64,000 nucleotides of DNA from Streptomyces avidinii (GCF_014650695.1 NZ_BMVL01000001.1:207563-271562), one strand, 5' to 3'; positions 36,868 through 46,828 are shown, counted from the stretch's first letter. Numbers and translations: made by a program. Notes: generated by a model from the sequence alone, not told the origin.

Positions 36868-37673
36868 GACTTCTTGGCCTTAGCGGTGTGGGCCGCGACC
36901 CAGACGGCGACAGCGATCAACGCACCCAGGGCGAAGATCCAGCCGAACAGACCCTCGGAGACGGGGCCGAGGCCGCCGAGCTTCAGGCCGCCGGGGCTGG
37001 TCGACTTCTCGCCGTTGACGTTCTCCAGGTACGCGATGATGTCCTTCTTCTGCTTCTCCGGCATGGTGCTGTCGGGGAAGGAGGGCATGTTCTGCGGGCC
37101 GGTCTGCATGGCCTCGTAGATGTGCTTCGGCGAAACGTCCTCAAGGTTGGGGGCGTACTTGCCGTTCGTCAGCGCGCCGCCCTCACCGGTGAAGTTGTGG
37201 CACTGCGCGCAGTTGTTGCGGAACAGCTCACCACCGTTGGCGATGTCGGCACCTGCCGTGTCGTACTGCTTCTCGGTCGGCGTGATCGGACCGGCACCGA
37301 GGGACGCGATGTACGCGGCCAGCTGGTCGATCTGCGCCTGGGTGTAGATGACGGGCTTCTTCGGCACCTGGGCGCCGGGCTGCTGGGCGGGCATGCGGCC
37401 CGTGCTCACCTGGAAGTCGACGGCCGCGGAGCCGACGCCGACCAGGCTCGGGCCGTCAGAGGAACCCTGACCGCCGGTTCCGTGGCAGCTTGCGCAACCC
37501 ACGGCGTAGAGCTTCTTGCCCTCCTCGATGGCGAGGGACTGGGCGGTTTCATCGGCCTGCGCCTTGCCCGCGGGGGCGAAGGCGGCGTACAGCCCCCCAG
37601 TGGCCGCCAGCGCGAGGAGTAGAACGACGACCGCCGCCAGCGGATGGCGTCGTCGTGCGGAGAGCTTTTTCAC
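36864..37673 (-). CDS. qcrC: Cytochrome bc1 complex di-haem cytochrome c subunit
   Basis: A 269-residue membrane-anchored cytochrome with two CxxCH haem sites, CASCHGTGG and CAQCHNFTG, an N-terminal span (residues about 12-35) and a C-terminal span (about 240-262). Di-haem QcrC replaces soluble cytochrome c in actinobacteria and passes electrons straight to CuA of the oxidase. It is first of the qcrCAB overlap chain; ctaE ends 76 bp upstream. Confidence 0.98.
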   Translation of the reverse strand: MKKLSARRRHPLAAVVVLLLALAATGGLYAAFAPAGKAQADETAQSLAIEEGKKLYAVGCASCHGTGGQGSSDGPSLVGVGSAAVDFQVSTGRMPAQQPGAQVPKKPVIYTQAQIDQLAAYIASLGAGPITPTEKQYDTAGADIANGGELFRNNCAQCHNFTGEGGALTNGKYAPNLEDVSPKHIYEAMQTGPQNMPSFPDSTMPEKQKKDIIAYLENVNGEKSTSPGGLKLGGLGPVSEGLFGWIFALGALIAVAVWVAAHTAKAKKS

Positions 37674-37749
37674 GGATTACCCCGGTGTCAGGATCTTCTG
37701 CGTCGGTGTGTCTGGATGGAGTGCCGGGTCTTGCCCGGTGACGTGTTCG

Positions 37750-38370
37750 CTACTTGATCAGGTAGATCGTGGCGAAGAGGCCGATCCAGACGACATCGAC
37801 GAAGTGCCAGTAGTAGGACACGACGATGGCCGACGTGGCCTGTTCGTGGGTGAACCTCTTGGCCGCGTACGTCCGGCCGAGGACCAGCAGGAAGGCGATG
37901 AGACCGCCCGTCACGTGCAGACCGTGGAACCCGGTGGTCAGGTAGAAGACCGAGCCGTACGGACCGGACGAGAGGCTCATGCCCTCGTGCTTGACCAGCT
38001 CGGTGTACTCGAACACCTGGCCGCCAATGAAGATCGCACCCATGACGAACGTGATGATGAACCACGTCCGGAGCTTCTTCACGTCACCGCGCTCGGCGGC
38101 GAATACGCCGAGCTGGCAGGTGAGCGAGGAAAGCACCAGGATCGTCGTGTTCGTCGCCGAGAAGGGCAGATTCAAGGCCGAGGCCTGCTCTGTCCAGTAC
38201 TCGGGACCTGTCACGGATCGCAGGGTGAAGTACATCGCGAAGAGGGCCGCGAAGAACATCAGCTCGGAACTCAACCAGATGATGGTTCCGACGCTGACGA
38301 GGTTCGGCCGGTTGACCGTCGGGTGCGCGTGCCCGGTATCTACTGTCGTTGCTGTCGCCACGACCGACAT
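37750..38370 (-). CDS. ctaE: Cytochrome c oxidase subunit III
   Basis: A 206-residue protein with five spans, ending [18 protein letters not shown]. Other family segments are [45 protein letters not shown] and [11 protein letters not shown]. It supports subunit I in the aa3 oxidase. It leads the ctaE-qcrCAB unit, separated from ctaCDF, as in mycobacteria. Its ATG lies in the middle of a 21-bp palindrome, so initiation may depend on RNA folding. GTG codons two and three residues later are possible alternatives. Confidence 0.96.
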   Translation of the reverse strand: MSVVATATTVDTGHAHPTVNRPNLVSVGTIIWLSSELMFFAALFAMYFTLRSVTGPEYWTEQASALNLPFSATNTTILVLSSLTCQLGVFAAERGDVKKLRTWFIITFVMGAIFIGGQVFEYTELVKHEGMSLSSGPYGSVFYLTTGFHGLHVTGGLIAFLLVLGRTYAAKRFTHEQATSAIVVSYYWHFVDVVWIGLFATIYLIK

Positions 38371-38381
38371 TATGTCGGTCG
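38361..38381. repeat. 21-bp palindrome spanning the ctaE start codon
   Basis: CGACCGACAT-T-ATGTCGGTCG has perfect 10-bp arms. The ctaE ATG is at 38370-38368 inside one arm. It can be an mRNA hairpin or a protein-binding site. Confidence 0.65.
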
Positions 38382-38572
38382 CTTATCCCGCCCTCACCCC
38401 GGGGGGTGCCGTTCGGAGTGTCAGGGGCGTGTGCAAGGCCCGAACGGCCCATCAGATGGCCTCTGCGGGATGCCCCGTGCTTCCCTCGGCGAACCGATGT
38501 TGACAGGGGACCGGGAGGAGTAGCATCCCGCGCAACATCAACGTGATTCACGGGCACACGTGGAGGAACGAA

Positions 38573-38974
38573 ATGCGGGCGACTGCGCGGGTTCTGGTCT
38601 ACAGCGACGACGCGGGCACCCGGGAGCAGGTGCGGCTGGCGGCAGGACGCAGGCCCGCCGCGGACCTGCCGCCGGTGGAGTTCCTGGAGTGCGCCACGCT
38701 GCCGGCGGTGCTGACGGAGCTGGATGCGGGCGGCATCGACGCGTGCGTGCTGGACGGCGAGGCGGTTCCGGCCGGGGGCATGGGCGTGTGCCGGCAGATC
38801 AAGGACGAGATCTTCCGGTGTCCGCCGGTGCTGCTCCTCATGGGGCGGCCCCAGGACGCCTGGCTGGCCACGTGGAGCCGCGCCGACGCCGCGGTGACCC
38901 TTCCGGTGGACCCGGTGGCGTTCGCGGACGCCCTGGCGGGCCTCCTGAGGACGCGTCTGTCGTTGGACGCCTGA
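38573..38974 (+). CDS. Degenerate response-regulator receiver protein
   Basis: A 133-residue single-domain protein with receiver-like architecture: acidic pair in RVLVYSDDAG and possible phospho-acceptor Asp in CVLDGEAVPAGG. The conserved Lys region reads VTLPVDP, so Lys is missing. No output domain is present. GGAGG precedes the ATG at 38573. It is divergent from ctaE and lies inside the respiratory gene region, so it may be a non-phosphorylated adaptor; this is inference. Confidence 0.78.
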   Translation: MRATARVLVYSDDAGTREQVRLAAGRRPAADLPPVEFLECATLPAVLTELDAGGIDACVLDGEAVPAGGMGVCRQIKDEIFRCPPVLLLMGRPQDAWLATWSRADAAVTLPVDPVAFADALAGLLRTRLSLDA

Positions 38975-39044
38975 GCCGCCCCGTACGCCCTGCGGGGCCG
39001 TACGCGCCCGACTGCGGCCCGTTCGGGTGAATGATCCGGTGCAT

Positions 39045-39072
39045 CCTCCCCCCGGACGCGTCCGGGGGGAGG
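39045..39072. terminator. Bidirectional terminator
   Basis: Perfect 13-bp arms (39045-39057, 39060-39072) around GC lie between the convergent receiver-like gene and the L,D-transpeptidase gene. Confidence 0.8.
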
Positions 39073-39090
39073 TGGCCCGCTCGGGACCGC

Positions 39091-40338
39091 TCAGACGGTG
39101 GGCCGCAGGCGGGCCTGGTCGACGGGGCTGCGGCCTTCCTGGGTGCCCTTGAGGAGGGCGCTGCCCTGGCGCCAGTCCTTCCAGTCCATGTTCCAGTCGC
39201 CGAAGCCGTTGCCGAAGATGTCCATGTCGTCGCCGATGCTGTTGACCACTTGGACGATGTCGCCCTCGGTGATGTTCTCGTAGAACCAGGCGGCGTTGCC
39301 GGTGCTCATGCCGGTGCAGCCGTGGCTGACGTTCTCGTAGCCCTGCGAGCCGACGGACCACGGCGCGGCGTGGACGTATTCACCACTCCAGGTGACGCGG
39401 GTGGCGTAGTAGACGGGCAGGTTGTAGTACTCGCTGCCGCCGATGCCGACGGTGTCACCGCGCATCTGTACGAAGTACTGCTTGCCCAGCACCACCTTGA
39501 TGCCGTTGCGGGTGGAGAAGCCGGGCTTCCCGGTGGTCACCGGAATGGTGTTGATCACTTCTCCGTTGCGCTTGAAGGTCAGGTAGTGCGAGGAGGCGTC
39601 GGTGGTGACCTCGACCCGGTCCCCGATCTCCAGCTTCAGCGGCTTGGCCACGGCTCCGTGGAGCTCGTCGGTGATCCTGACGCCCTCCAGGTTGCTCCGT
39701 ACGGAGACGGCGGAGTTGGCGGGCCAGTAGTCCTTGGGCCGGTAGTGGATGTGCTTGTCGTCCACCCAGTGCCAGGCGCCCTCGACTCCGGACGGGGCGT
39801 CGACGACGAGGCCCCGTTCCACGACGGCCCGGGCGGCCTTGTCCTTGACCGGCTCGCTGAGTTCGGCGGTGATGGGCTGTCCGACGCCGTACTTGCCCTC
39901 GTCCGGGCCGAACTCGACCTTGAGGATCCCCTTGGACGGGGTGGTGTCGAAGGTGAGCGTGCGCTGCCCGGGGGCGCCCCGCTCGTCCTCGGTGCTCACG
40001 GTGACCGTGTAGCGGACGCCTGCGGCCATCGAGGTGGTGCTGTGCCAGCGGTCCCCCTTGGCGCTGAGTTCGCCCGCCAGGCGGCGGCCGTGGGTGTCCA
40101 CGGCCAGCACGTCGGTGATCCGGCCACCGCCGCTCTTGGCGGTGATTTCGAGGGGCCGGTCGGGGTCCACGGGGCGGCTGCCGGCGCTCTGGTTGAAGGC
40201 GACCTGATCGCCCGCGTCGTACGGGCGGGCCGACAGCGGGTTCTTGTCGCCGGACCCGCATGCGGTGGCCCCGGCCCCGAGGGACGCGACCAGCAGGGAG
40301 CAGCTGAGTACCGTCCAAAGACGCGGTGAGTGCTTCAT
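39091..40338 (-). CDS. L,D-transpeptidase lipoprotein with Ig-like domains
   Basis: A 415-residue exported protein. The signal peptide ends in GATACGSG with Cys27 as probable lipid attachment, although the lipobox is weak. Two Ig-like beta domains (residues about 40-250) precede the YkuD domain. The catalytic motif is VSHGCTGMSTGNAAWF, with Cys as nucleophile. LdtMt2-type enzymes with this architecture make 3-3 cross-links in peptidoglycan. The start at ATG 40338 fits the signal peptide. It sits between ctaCDF and ctaE but is separated from ctaF by a terminator. Confidence 0.94.
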   Translation of the reverse strand: MKHSPRLWTVLSCSLLVASLGAGATACGSGDKNPLSARPYDAGDQVAFNQSAGSRPVDPDRPLEITAKSGGGRITDVLAVDTHGRRLAGELSAKGDRWHSTTSMAAGVRYTVTVSTEDERGAPGQRTLTFDTTPSKGILKVEFGPDEGKYGVGQPITAELSEPVKDKAARAVVERGLVVDAPSGVEGAWHWVDDKHIHYRPKDYWPANSAVSVRSNLEGVRITDELHGAVAKPLKLEIGDRVEVTTDASSHYLTFKRNGEVINTIPVTTGKPGFSTRNGIKVVLGKQYFVQMRGDTVGIGGSEYYNLPVYYATRVTWSGEYVHAAPWSVGSQGYENVSHGCTGMSTGNAAWFYENITEGDIVQVVNSIGDDMDIFGNGFGDWNMDWKDWRQGSALLKGTQEGRSPVDQARLRPTV

Positions 40339-40393
40339 GGAGCCAACGCTATGAAGATATGACAATTACGGCGCGCGGTGTGACTGCAAACGA

Positions 40394-40428
40394 GGGGCCC
40401 GGGCTCCTCTGAGAGGTGCCCGGGCCCC
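40394..40428 (-). terminator. Terminator of ctaCDF
   Basis: An 11-bp GC stem (40394-40404, 40418-40428) with an inner CCTC/GAGG stem, 35 bp after the ctaF stop. Confidence 0.82.
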
Positions 40429-40462
40429 AGGTAAAGGTCGCGGCGCGGCCGCGGAGGTACTG

Positions 40463-40861
40463 CTACTGGTTCTGGTTCTCACCGCGGTAGTACTCGTACA
40501 CCCAGCCCCACAGACCGATGAGGATCAGCGGAGCGGAGAAGTACATGAGCCACCAGCCGAAGACGACGCCCATGAAGGCGAAGGCTCCACCGATCGCCAG
40601 CGAGAGCGGCTGCCAGCTGTGCGGGGAGAAGAACCCCAGCTCGCCCGCCTCGTCGGCGACGTCGGCCTCCAGGTTGTCCTGGGCCATCTCGTCGACACGC
40701 TTGGCCGTGAAGGCCAGGTAGTAGCCGATCATGACGCTCAGGCCGAAGGCCAGGAAGAGCGCGGTGGTACCGACGGGCTCCTTCGACCACACGCCGTACA
40801 CGACGGCCATGATCAGGATGAAGAAGGAGAGCCAGAGGAACATCTTGCCCTGGATCTTCAC
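40463..40861 (-). CDS. ctaF: Cytochrome c oxidase subunit IV (actinobacterial)
   Basis: A 132-residue protein with four hydrophobic spans ([76 protein letters not shown]). It is the actinobacteria-specific small oxidase subunit. Its ATG overlaps the ctaD stop as ATGA, giving a ctaC-ctaD-ctaF overlap chain. Confidence 0.96.
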   Translation of the reverse strand: MKIQGKMFLWLSFFILIMAVVYGVWSKEPVGTTALFLAFGLSVMIGYYLAFTAKRVDEMAQDNLEADVADEAGELGFFSPHSWQPLSLAIGGAFAFMGVVFGWWLMYFSAPLILIGLWGWVYEYYRGENQNQ

Positions 40862-42588
40862 TTGCCGGCCTCCTTGCCACCAGTGACGGCCTTGGCGGCG
40901 ACGCTGTGGTCCTCGAGGTGGTCGAGGGCCGCGATCTCAGGGTGGTGCAGGTCGAACGCCGGGGACTCGGAACGGATCCGCGGCAGGGTGAGGAAGTTGT
41001 GCCGCGGCGGCGGGCAGGACGTCGCCCACTCCAGCGAACGGCCGTAGCCCCACGGGTCGTCGACCTCGACCTGCTTGCCGTACTTGGCCGTCTTCCACAC
41101 GTTGTAGATGAACGGCAGCATCGACAGGCCCAGTACGAAGGAGCTGATCGTCGAGATCGTGTTCAGCGCGGTGAAGCCGTCGGCGGCGAGGTAGTCCGCG
41201 TAACGACGCGGCATGCCCTCGGCACCGAGCCAGTGCTGCACCAGGAAGGTGCCGTGGAAGCCGATGAACAGCGTCCAGAACGTGATCTTGCCGAGGCGCT
41301 CGTCCAGCATCTTGCCCGTGAACTTCGGCCACCAGAAGTGGAAGCCGGCGAACATCGCGAACACCACGGTGCCGAAGACGACGTAGTGGAAGTGCGCGAC
41401 GACGAAGTACGAGTCGGAGACGTGGAAGTCCATCGGGGGCGAGGCCAGGATGACGCCGGTCAGACCACCGAAGGTGAAGGTGACCAGGAAGCCGATCGTC
41501 CAGAGCATCGGGGTCTCGAAGGACAGCGAGCCCTTCCACATGGTGCCGATCCAGTTGAAGAACTTCACACCGGTCGGTACCGCGATCAGGAAGGTCATGA
41601 AGGAGAAGAACGGCAGCAGCACACCACCGGTGACGTACATGTGGTGGGCCCACACGGTCACGGAGAGACCGGCGATCGCGATCGTCGCGGCGATCAGGCC
41701 GATGTAACCGAACATCGGCTTCCGCGAGAAGACCGGAATGATCTCCGAGACGATTCCGAAGAACGGTAGCGCGATGATGTACACCTCTGGGTGCCCGAAG
41801 AACCAGAAGAGGTGTTGCCAGAGCAATGCGCCGCCGTTGGCCGCGTCGAAGACATGCGAACCGAACTTGCGGTCGGCCTCCAGCGCGAACAGCGCGGCGG
41901 CCAGGACCGGGAAGGCGAGCAGGACCAGCACACCGGTCAGCAGCACGTTCCAGGTGAAGATCGGCATGCGGAACATCGTCATACCGGGAGCGCGCATGCA
42001 GATGATCGTGGTGATGAAGTTGACCGAGCCGAGGATCGTGCCGAAGCCGGAGAAGGCCAGACCCATGATCCACATGTCGGCGCCGATGCCCGGCGAACGG
42101 ACCGCGTCCGACAGCGGGGAGTAGGCGAACCAACCGAAGTCGGCGGCACCGTTCGGCGTGACGAAGCCGGCCACCGCGATGGTCGAGCCGAAGAGGTACA
42201 GCCAGTACGCGAACATGTTCAGCCGCGGGAACGCCACGTCGGGCGCACCGATCTGCAGCGGCATGATCCAGTTCGCGAAGCCCGCGAAGAGCGGGGTGGC
42301 GAACATCAGCAGCATGATCGTGCCATGCATGGTGAACGCCTGGTTGAACTGCTCGTTCGACATGATCTGCGTACCCGGACGGGCCAGCTCGGCACGCATG
42401 AAGAGCGCGAGCACGCCGCCGATGAGGAAGAACACGAACGACGTGACCAGGTACATCGTGCCGATGGTCTTGTGGTCGGTCGTGGTCATCCACTTCACGA
42501 CCACGTTGCCCGGCTGCTTGCGCCGTACCGGCAGCTCGTTCTCATACGAGTCGGCGGCGGCACCCTGGGATTCGTTGAGGATGCTCAC
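40858..42588 (-). CDS. ctaD: Cytochrome c oxidase subunit I (aa3)
   Basis: A 576-residue, 12-span haem-copper oxidase subunit. Haem a and CuB ligands are visible in [39 protein letters not shown] (His-Pro-Glu-Val-Tyr), WAHHMYVTG (His-His) and [11 protein letters not shown]. It reduces O2 to water and pumps protons. N- and C-terminal extensions are hydrophilic. Overlaps of 4 bp on both sides couple it to ctaC and ctaF. Confidence 0.98.
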   Translation of the reverse strand: MSILNESQGAAADSYENELPVRRKQPGNVVVKWMTTTDHKTIGTMYLVTSFVFFLIGGVLALFMRAELARPGTQIMSNEQFNQAFTMHGTIMLLMFATPLFAGFANWIMPLQIGAPDVAFPRLNMFAYWLYLFGSTIAVAGFVTPNGAADFGWFAYSPLSDAVRSPGIGADMWIMGLAFSGFGTILGSVNFITTIICMRAPGMTMFRMPIFTWNVLLTGVLVLLAFPVLAAALFALEADRKFGSHVFDAANGGALLWQHLFWFFGHPEVYIIALPFFGIVSEIIPVFSRKPMFGYIGLIAATIAIAGLSVTVWAHHMYVTGGVLLPFFSFMTFLIAVPTGVKFFNWIGTMWKGSLSFETPMLWTIGFLVTFTFGGLTGVILASPPMDFHVSDSYFVVAHFHYVVFGTVVFAMFAGFHFWWPKFTGKMLDERLGKITFWTLFIGFHGTFLVQHWLGAEGMPRRYADYLAADGFTALNTISTISSFVLGLSMLPFIYNVWKTAKYGKQVEVDDPWGYGRSLEWATSCPPPRHNFLTLPRIRSESPAFDLHHPEIAALDHLEDHSVAAKAVTGGKEAGK

Positions 42589-43559
42589 AGTTTGTTCACT
42601 TCCGCATTCCGGGCCGGGTCGGTCTGCTTGATGCCGGCCGGGAGGTAGCCGGTCTGACCCTTCTCCGCGAGGTCCTTCAGGTACGCCCGGTACTCCTCGG
42701 GGGAGACCACCTTGACGTTGAAGAGCATCCGGGAGTGGTCAACGCCGCAGAGCTCGGCGCACTTGCCCATGAAGGTGCCGTTTTGGGACGGGGTGACCTC
42801 GAAGACATTGGTGTGGCCCGGGATGACGTCCTGCTTGAACAGGAACGGGACCACCCAGAAGGAGTGGATCACGTCGTTCGACGACAGGATGAAACGGACC
42901 TTCTCGCCCTTGGGCAGGACCAGGGTCGGACCCGGGTTGCCCGTCTGCGGGTTCCGGTCGCCGGGGACGCCCTTCTCGTAGACGCCCTCGGCGCCCGCCG
43001 GGAAGTCCTTGGTGAAGCGGTCCGGGATGGAGGCGAGCTCCTTGGGAACCTCGCCCGCCTTCGGGGTCGCCGCTTCGCCGTCGACGTTCTCGATGTAGTT
43101 GAAGCCCCAGCTCCACTGGAAGCCGATCACGTTGATCGTGTGCGGCGGCTTCGGGGTGAGTGCCAGGAGCTTCGACTCGTCACGAGCGGTGAAGTAGAAG
43201 AGCACCGAGACGATGATGAGCGGGACCACGGTGTACAGCGCCTCGATGGGCATGTTGTACCGGGTCTGAGCCGGGACCTCGATCTTCGTCCGGCTGCGCC
43301 GGTGGAAGATGATGCTCCAGATGATCAGGCCCCACACGAGGATGCCCGTGACGAGCGCGGCCGCCCAGGATCCCTGCCACAGGGAGAGGATGCGCGGCGC
43401 CTCCTCGGTTACCGGAGTCGGCATTCCGAGGCGGGGGAAGTCTTTCCATGTATACGAGCAACCAGTGGCGGTCGCCAGGACCACGCCCGCAGTCAGCGCC
43501 TGCAGCAGCTTCCGCCGCATCGGGCGCCGCGGCGAGCGGTCGGAGCCGTAGGGACTCAC
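42585..43559 (-). CDS. ctaC: Cytochrome c oxidase subunit II
   Basis: A 324-residue lipoprotein-like subunit: signal ending ATATGC (Cys about 34), two spans (residues about 60-85 and 105-128) and a periplasmic cupredoxin domain. CuA ligands lie in [10 protein letters not shown] and [14 protein letters not shown]. It receives electrons from QcrC. The GTG at 43559 is chosen because GGAAGG lies 6 bases upstream and relatives start similarly. It is divergent from the cysteine desulfurase fusion gene. Confidence 0.97.
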   Translation of the reverse strand: MSPYGSDRSPRRPMRRKLLQALTAGVVLATATGCSYTWKDFPRLGMPTPVTEEAPRILSLWQGSWAAALVTGILVWGLIIWSIIFHRRSRTKIEVPAQTRYNMPIEALYTVVPLIIVSVLFYFTARDESKLLALTPKPPHTINVIGFQWSWGFNYIENVDGEAATPKAGEVPKELASIPDRFTKDFPAGAEGVYEKGVPGDRNPQTGNPGPTLVLPKGEKVRFILSSNDVIHSFWVVPFLFKQDVIPGHTNVFEVTPSQNGTFMGKCAELCGVDHSRMLFNVKVVSPEEYRAYLKDLAEKGQTGYLPAGIKQTDPARNAEVNKL

Positions 43560-43842
43560 GTAGCGCCTTCCCGAGAGTCTCGGCCCGCGCGGCCGGCCGC
43601 GGCCGTGTTCGGGTCGGTCGCCGGCCCTGACGCAGGCAGGGGTTTGGATGTTTATGCGGACCAAACCCTACTGGACGCTATTTGGGGTCGCGCGGGGAGG
43701 GTGCCCAACGCGCCGCTACTGCCCCCGAAGGGATGGATCCGCCGTCCGGGGGACGGCGCGAATGGCCCTGAATGGCGGTCTCCGGAGCACATCTGACGCC
43801 CCCTGACCTCGAACGCTCCGGACCCCGGGTTAGCGTGACCGG

Positions 43843-45222
43843 ATGCCCTACTTCGACAGCGCGTCCGCCGCTCCCCTGCACCCCGTGGCCCGGCAGGCGT
43901 TGCATGCTTCCCTGGACGAGGGCTGGGCGGATCCGGCCCGGCTGTACCGGGAGGGCAGGCGGGCCCGGCTGCTGCTGGACGCGGCGCGGGAGGCGGCCGC
44001 GGAGGCGGTGGGATGCCGCGCCGACGAGCTCGTGTTCACTCCTTCGGGGACGCACGCGGTTCACACCGGCGTGGCGGGGGTCCTCGCGGGGCGCCGCCGC
44101 GTCGGAAACCATCTGGTCGTATCGGCGGTCGAACACAGTTCTGTATTGCATGCGGCGCAGGTGCACGAGGCGCTCGGCGGGTCGGTGACCGAGGTCGCGG
44201 TGGACCGGTGGGGCGCGGTGACGCCCGCCGGTTACGCGGATGCGCTGACCCCCGGGAGCGCCCTCGCCTGCCTCCAGTCGGCCAACCACGAGGTGGGCAC
44301 GGTCCAGCCGGTGGCGGAGGTGGCCGAGCTCTGCGGCGCGGCCGGCGTGCCGCTGCTGGTGGACGCGGCCCAGTCGCTGGCCTGGGGTCCCGTGGAGGGC
44401 GCCTGGTCCGTCCTGGCCGCGAGTGCGCACAAGTGGGGCGGCCCGCCCGGGGTCGGCCTGCTCGCGGTCCGCAAGGGGGTGCGCTTCTCCCCCCAAGGCC
44501 CCGCGGACGAAAGGGAGTCGGGGCGCTCCCCCGGTTTCGTGAACCTGCCCGCGATCGTGGCCGCCGCGGCCTCCCTGCGGGCCGTCCGGGCCGAGGCGGA
44601 CGCGGAGGCGGCCCGGCTGCGGGTCCTGGTGGACCGCATCCGGCGGCGGGTGGTGCGGCTGGTCCCGGACGTGGAGGTGGTGGGCGATCCGGAGCGGCGG
44701 CTGCCGCACCTGGTCACCTTCTCCTGCCTGTACGTCGACGGGGAGACGCTGCTGCACGAGCTGGACCGGGCCGGCTTCTCGGTCTCCTCGGGCTCCTCGT
44801 GCACGAGCTCCACGCTGACCCCCAGTCACGTGCTGCGGGCGATGGGCGTGCTGTCGGAGGGGAACGTACGGGTGTCCCTGCCGCCGGGCACCCCGGCGGA
44901 GGAGGTCAACGCGTTCCTGGAGGTACTGCCGCGCGCGGTGGCCGGCGTACGGGAACGGCTCGGCGTGTCGGAGCCCCCGGCCGTGGCGCCGGTGGCGGAC
45001 TCGCTGGAGCTCGACGCGCTGGGGCTGCGGTGTCCGCAGCCGGTGATCGAGCTGGCTCGGGCCATCGTGACGGTCCCGGTGGGCGGCACCGTCACGGTCG
45101 TCTCCGACGACGAGGTGGCCCGGCTGGACATTCCGGCGTGGTGCGCGATGCGGGGGCACACCTACGTGGGCGAATCCCCCCGCCCCACCGGCACGGCCTA
45201 CACGGTCCGCCGAGCCGCCTGA
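43843..45222 (+). CDS. Cysteine desulfurase fused to a C-terminal TusA domain
   Basis: A 459-residue fusion. Residues 1 to about 375 form a NifS/IscS-type PLP desulfurase (YFDSASAAPLHP, SGTHAVHTG, PLLVDAAQSLAWG, Lys in ASAHKWGGPPG, active-site Cys in SSGSSCTSSTLTPS). Residues about 385-459 are TusA-like with the CPxP motif in LDALGLRCPQPVIELARA. The product can generate persulfide sulfur and probably pass it within one chain to the TusA Cys, for tRNA thiolation, molybdopterin or Fe-S sulfur supply. A TAGCGT element 6 bases before ATG with no ribosome site suggests leaderless expression. Confidence 0.93.
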   Translation: MPYFDSASAAPLHPVARQALHASLDEGWADPARLYREGRRARLLLDAAREAAAEAVGCRADELVFTPSGTHAVHTGVAGVLAGRRRVGNHLVVSAVEHSSVLHAAQVHEALGGSVTEVAVDRWGAVTPAGYADALTPGSALACLQSANHEVGTVQPVAEVAELCGAAGVPLLVDAAQSLAWGPVEGAWSVLAASAHKWGGPPGVGLLAVRKGVRFSPQGPADERESGRSPGFVNLPAIVAAAASLRAVRAEADAEAARLRVLVDRIRRRVVRLVPDVEVVGDPERRLPHLVTFSCLYVDGETLLHELDRAGFSVSSGSSCTSSTLTPSHVLRAMGVLSEGNVRVSLPPGTPAEEVNAFLEVLPRAVAGVRERLGVSEPPAVAPVADSLELDALGLRCPQPVIELARAIVTVPVGGTVTVVSDDEVARLDIPAWCAMRGHTYVGESPRPTGTAYTVRRAA

Positions 45223-45271
45223 CCGGCCCCGCCCTCGTCCGGCTCCGCCGGGCCGCATCCCGCCTCGCCGA

Positions 45272-45396
45272 GCACCGTCCGGCCCCGCCGGCGTTTGAGG
45301 CGCGGGTCCGGGCGGAGCCCGGTGCCCGGCGGAGCCGGGTTTCCCGGGGCTCCGCCCCAGACCCCGCTCCTCAAACGCCGGAGGGGCTGAAAGTGG
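45272..45396. repeat. Streptomycete extragenic GC palindrome, copy 5
   Basis: CCGGCGTTTGAG (45288-45299) faces its exact inverse CTCAAACGCCGG (45370-45381), with GGGCTCCGCCCC and CCGGGCGGAGCCCGG hairpins between. It lies between convergent genes and is nearly the inverse of the copy at 22.8 kb. Confidence 0.75.
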
Positions 45397-45410
45397 CCCG
45401 GGCGGGGCGG

Positions 45411-46385
45411 CTACGCGAGGTGGGCGCGGACCTCCGCCGCCGCCTCGTCGCCGTACGCCTTGGTGAAGCGCTCCATGAAGTGGGCCCGGGCCAGGGTGTA
45501 CTCCTGGGTGCCCAGCGTCTCGATGACCAGCGTCGCGAGCATGCAGCCCAGCTGCGCCGCGCGCTCCAGGCCGACGCCCCAGCCCAGACCGGTCAGGAAC
45601 CCGGCACGGAACGCGTCGCCGACACCCGTCGGGTCGACCTTCGCGGTCTCCTCGGGGCAGCCGACCACGATCGGGGCCTCGCCGACGCGCTCGATCTTGA
45701 CGCCGTTGGAGCCCAGCGTGGTCACTCGGGTGCCGACCTTGGCCAGGATCTCCTCGTCGGTCCAGCCGGACTTCGACTCGATGAGTCCCTTCTCGTACTC
45801 GTTCGAGAAGAGGAAGGTCGCGCCCTCCATCAGGGTGCGGATGTTGTCGCCGTCCATGCGGGCGATCTGCTGCGAGAAGTCGGCGGCGAAGGGGATCCCG
45901 CGGGTGCGGCACTCCTCCGTGTGGCGCAGCATCGCCTCGGGGTCGTCCGCGCCGATGAGGACCAGGTCGAGCCCGCCCACCCGGTCGGCGACGGCCTTCA
46001 GCTCGATCAGCCGGGCCTCGCTCATCGCGCCCGTGTAGAAGGAGCCGATCTGGTTGTGGTCGGCGTCCGTGGTGCACACGAAGCGCGCGGTGTGCAGCAC
46101 CTCGGAGATCCGGACGGACTCGGTGTCGACGCCGTGCCGGTCCAGCCAGGCGCGGTACTCGTCGAAGTCGTAGCCGGCGGCGCCGACGAGGATCGGGCGG
46201 GTGCCGAGCTGCCCCATGCCGAAGCAGATGTTCGGGCCGACCCCGCCCCGACGGACATCGAGGTTGTCGACGAGGAAGGAGAGGGAGACCGTGTGCAGCT
46301 GGTCCGCGACGAGCTGGTCCGCGAAACGGCCGGGGAAGGTCATGAGGTGGTCGGTGGCGATGGAGCCGGTGACTGCGATGCGCAC
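45411..46385 (-). CDS. adoK: PfkB-family kinase, adenosine kinase type
   Basis: A 324-residue ribokinase-fold protein. It has AVTGSIATDHLMTFPGRFADQL, GGVGPNICFGMGQLG, FYTGAMSEARLIEL and the anion-hole/catalytic motif DPTGVGDAFRAGFLTG. These match M. tuberculosis adenosine kinase (Rv2202c) closely from memory, including SLSFLVD and HTEECR. It would phosphorylate adenosine to AMP; another sugar substrate is possible. The GTG start has AGGAG about 12 bases upstream. It lies 4 genes from erpA/nadA and next to the oxidase genes as in mycobacteria. Confidence 0.82.
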   Translation of the reverse strand: MRIAVTGSIATDHLMTFPGRFADQLVADQLHTVSLSFLVDNLDVRRGGVGPNICFGMGQLGTRPILVGAAGYDFDEYRAWLDRHGVDTESVRISEVLHTARFVCTTDADHNQIGSFYTGAMSEARLIELKAVADRVGGLDLVLIGADDPEAMLRHTEECRTRGIPFAADFSQQIARMDGDNIRTLMEGATFLFSNEYEKGLIESKSGWTDEEILAKVGTRVTTLGSNGVKIERVGEAPIVVGCPEETAKVDPTGVGDAFRAGFLTGLGWGVGLERAAQLGCMLATLVIETLGTQEYTLARAHFMERFTKAYGDEAAAEVRAHLA

Positions 46386-46489
46386 GGCGAGGACGCTCCT
46401 GCTGAGGACGGCGAGGGACAGTCAAAACTACCCGGTCCGCGACCCAAGGCCGAACCCCAGAAACTACCCCTTAGTAGGTCTTTCTTCGC

Positions 46490-46756
46490 ATGAGCTCCGA
46501 TGCCTACGGTGCCTCCATGACCTATACCGACGGATTCGGCTACCCCGAGTACACCGCCGACAAGCGCGGCGCGGAAGCCCCACGACAGCCCGGCTTCGCC
46601 CGTCTGCTGGGTGACTGTGCCCGGATGGCCCCGCACTGGGCGGTCCCGGCGGGTCCCCGGCCGGTCCGCGTGGCCCCTTCGCAGATCCACGGGATCAGCG
46701 TTCCGCCCGCCTCGGCCCGGCTGATCGCCGCCACGTCCGTGTACGGGGACCAGTAG
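46490..46756 (+). CDS. Small hypothetical protein
   Basis: An 88-residue protein of no recognised family: an N-terminal Tyr/Gly-rich part (MTYTDGFGYPEYTADKRG when started at ATG 46517), then a central RQPGFARLLGDCARMAPHWAVP segment and VSVPPASARLIAATS-like tail (read as SVPPASARLIAAT). No membrane span or signal is clear. Codon use is GC3-rich like its neighbours, so it is probably real. It lies 72 bp upstream of the next gene on the same strand. Function unknown. Confidence 0.55.
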   Translation: MSSDAYGASMTYTDGFGYPEYTADKRGAEAPRQPGFARLLGDCARMAPHWAVPAGPRPVRVAPSQIHGISVPPASARLIAATSVYGDQ

Positions 46757-46828
46757 GAGGGAACCGGTTGCCCGCCGGCTCCGTCACACCCGCATCAGGT
46801 ACGACGGAACCGGAGAAGGAGCGATGCG

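Noticed and set aside
43678..46425. A 915-codon open frame on the minus strand
   Set aside because: It shadows the desulfurase-TusA gene and reads the kinase gene out of frame; low-complexity product.
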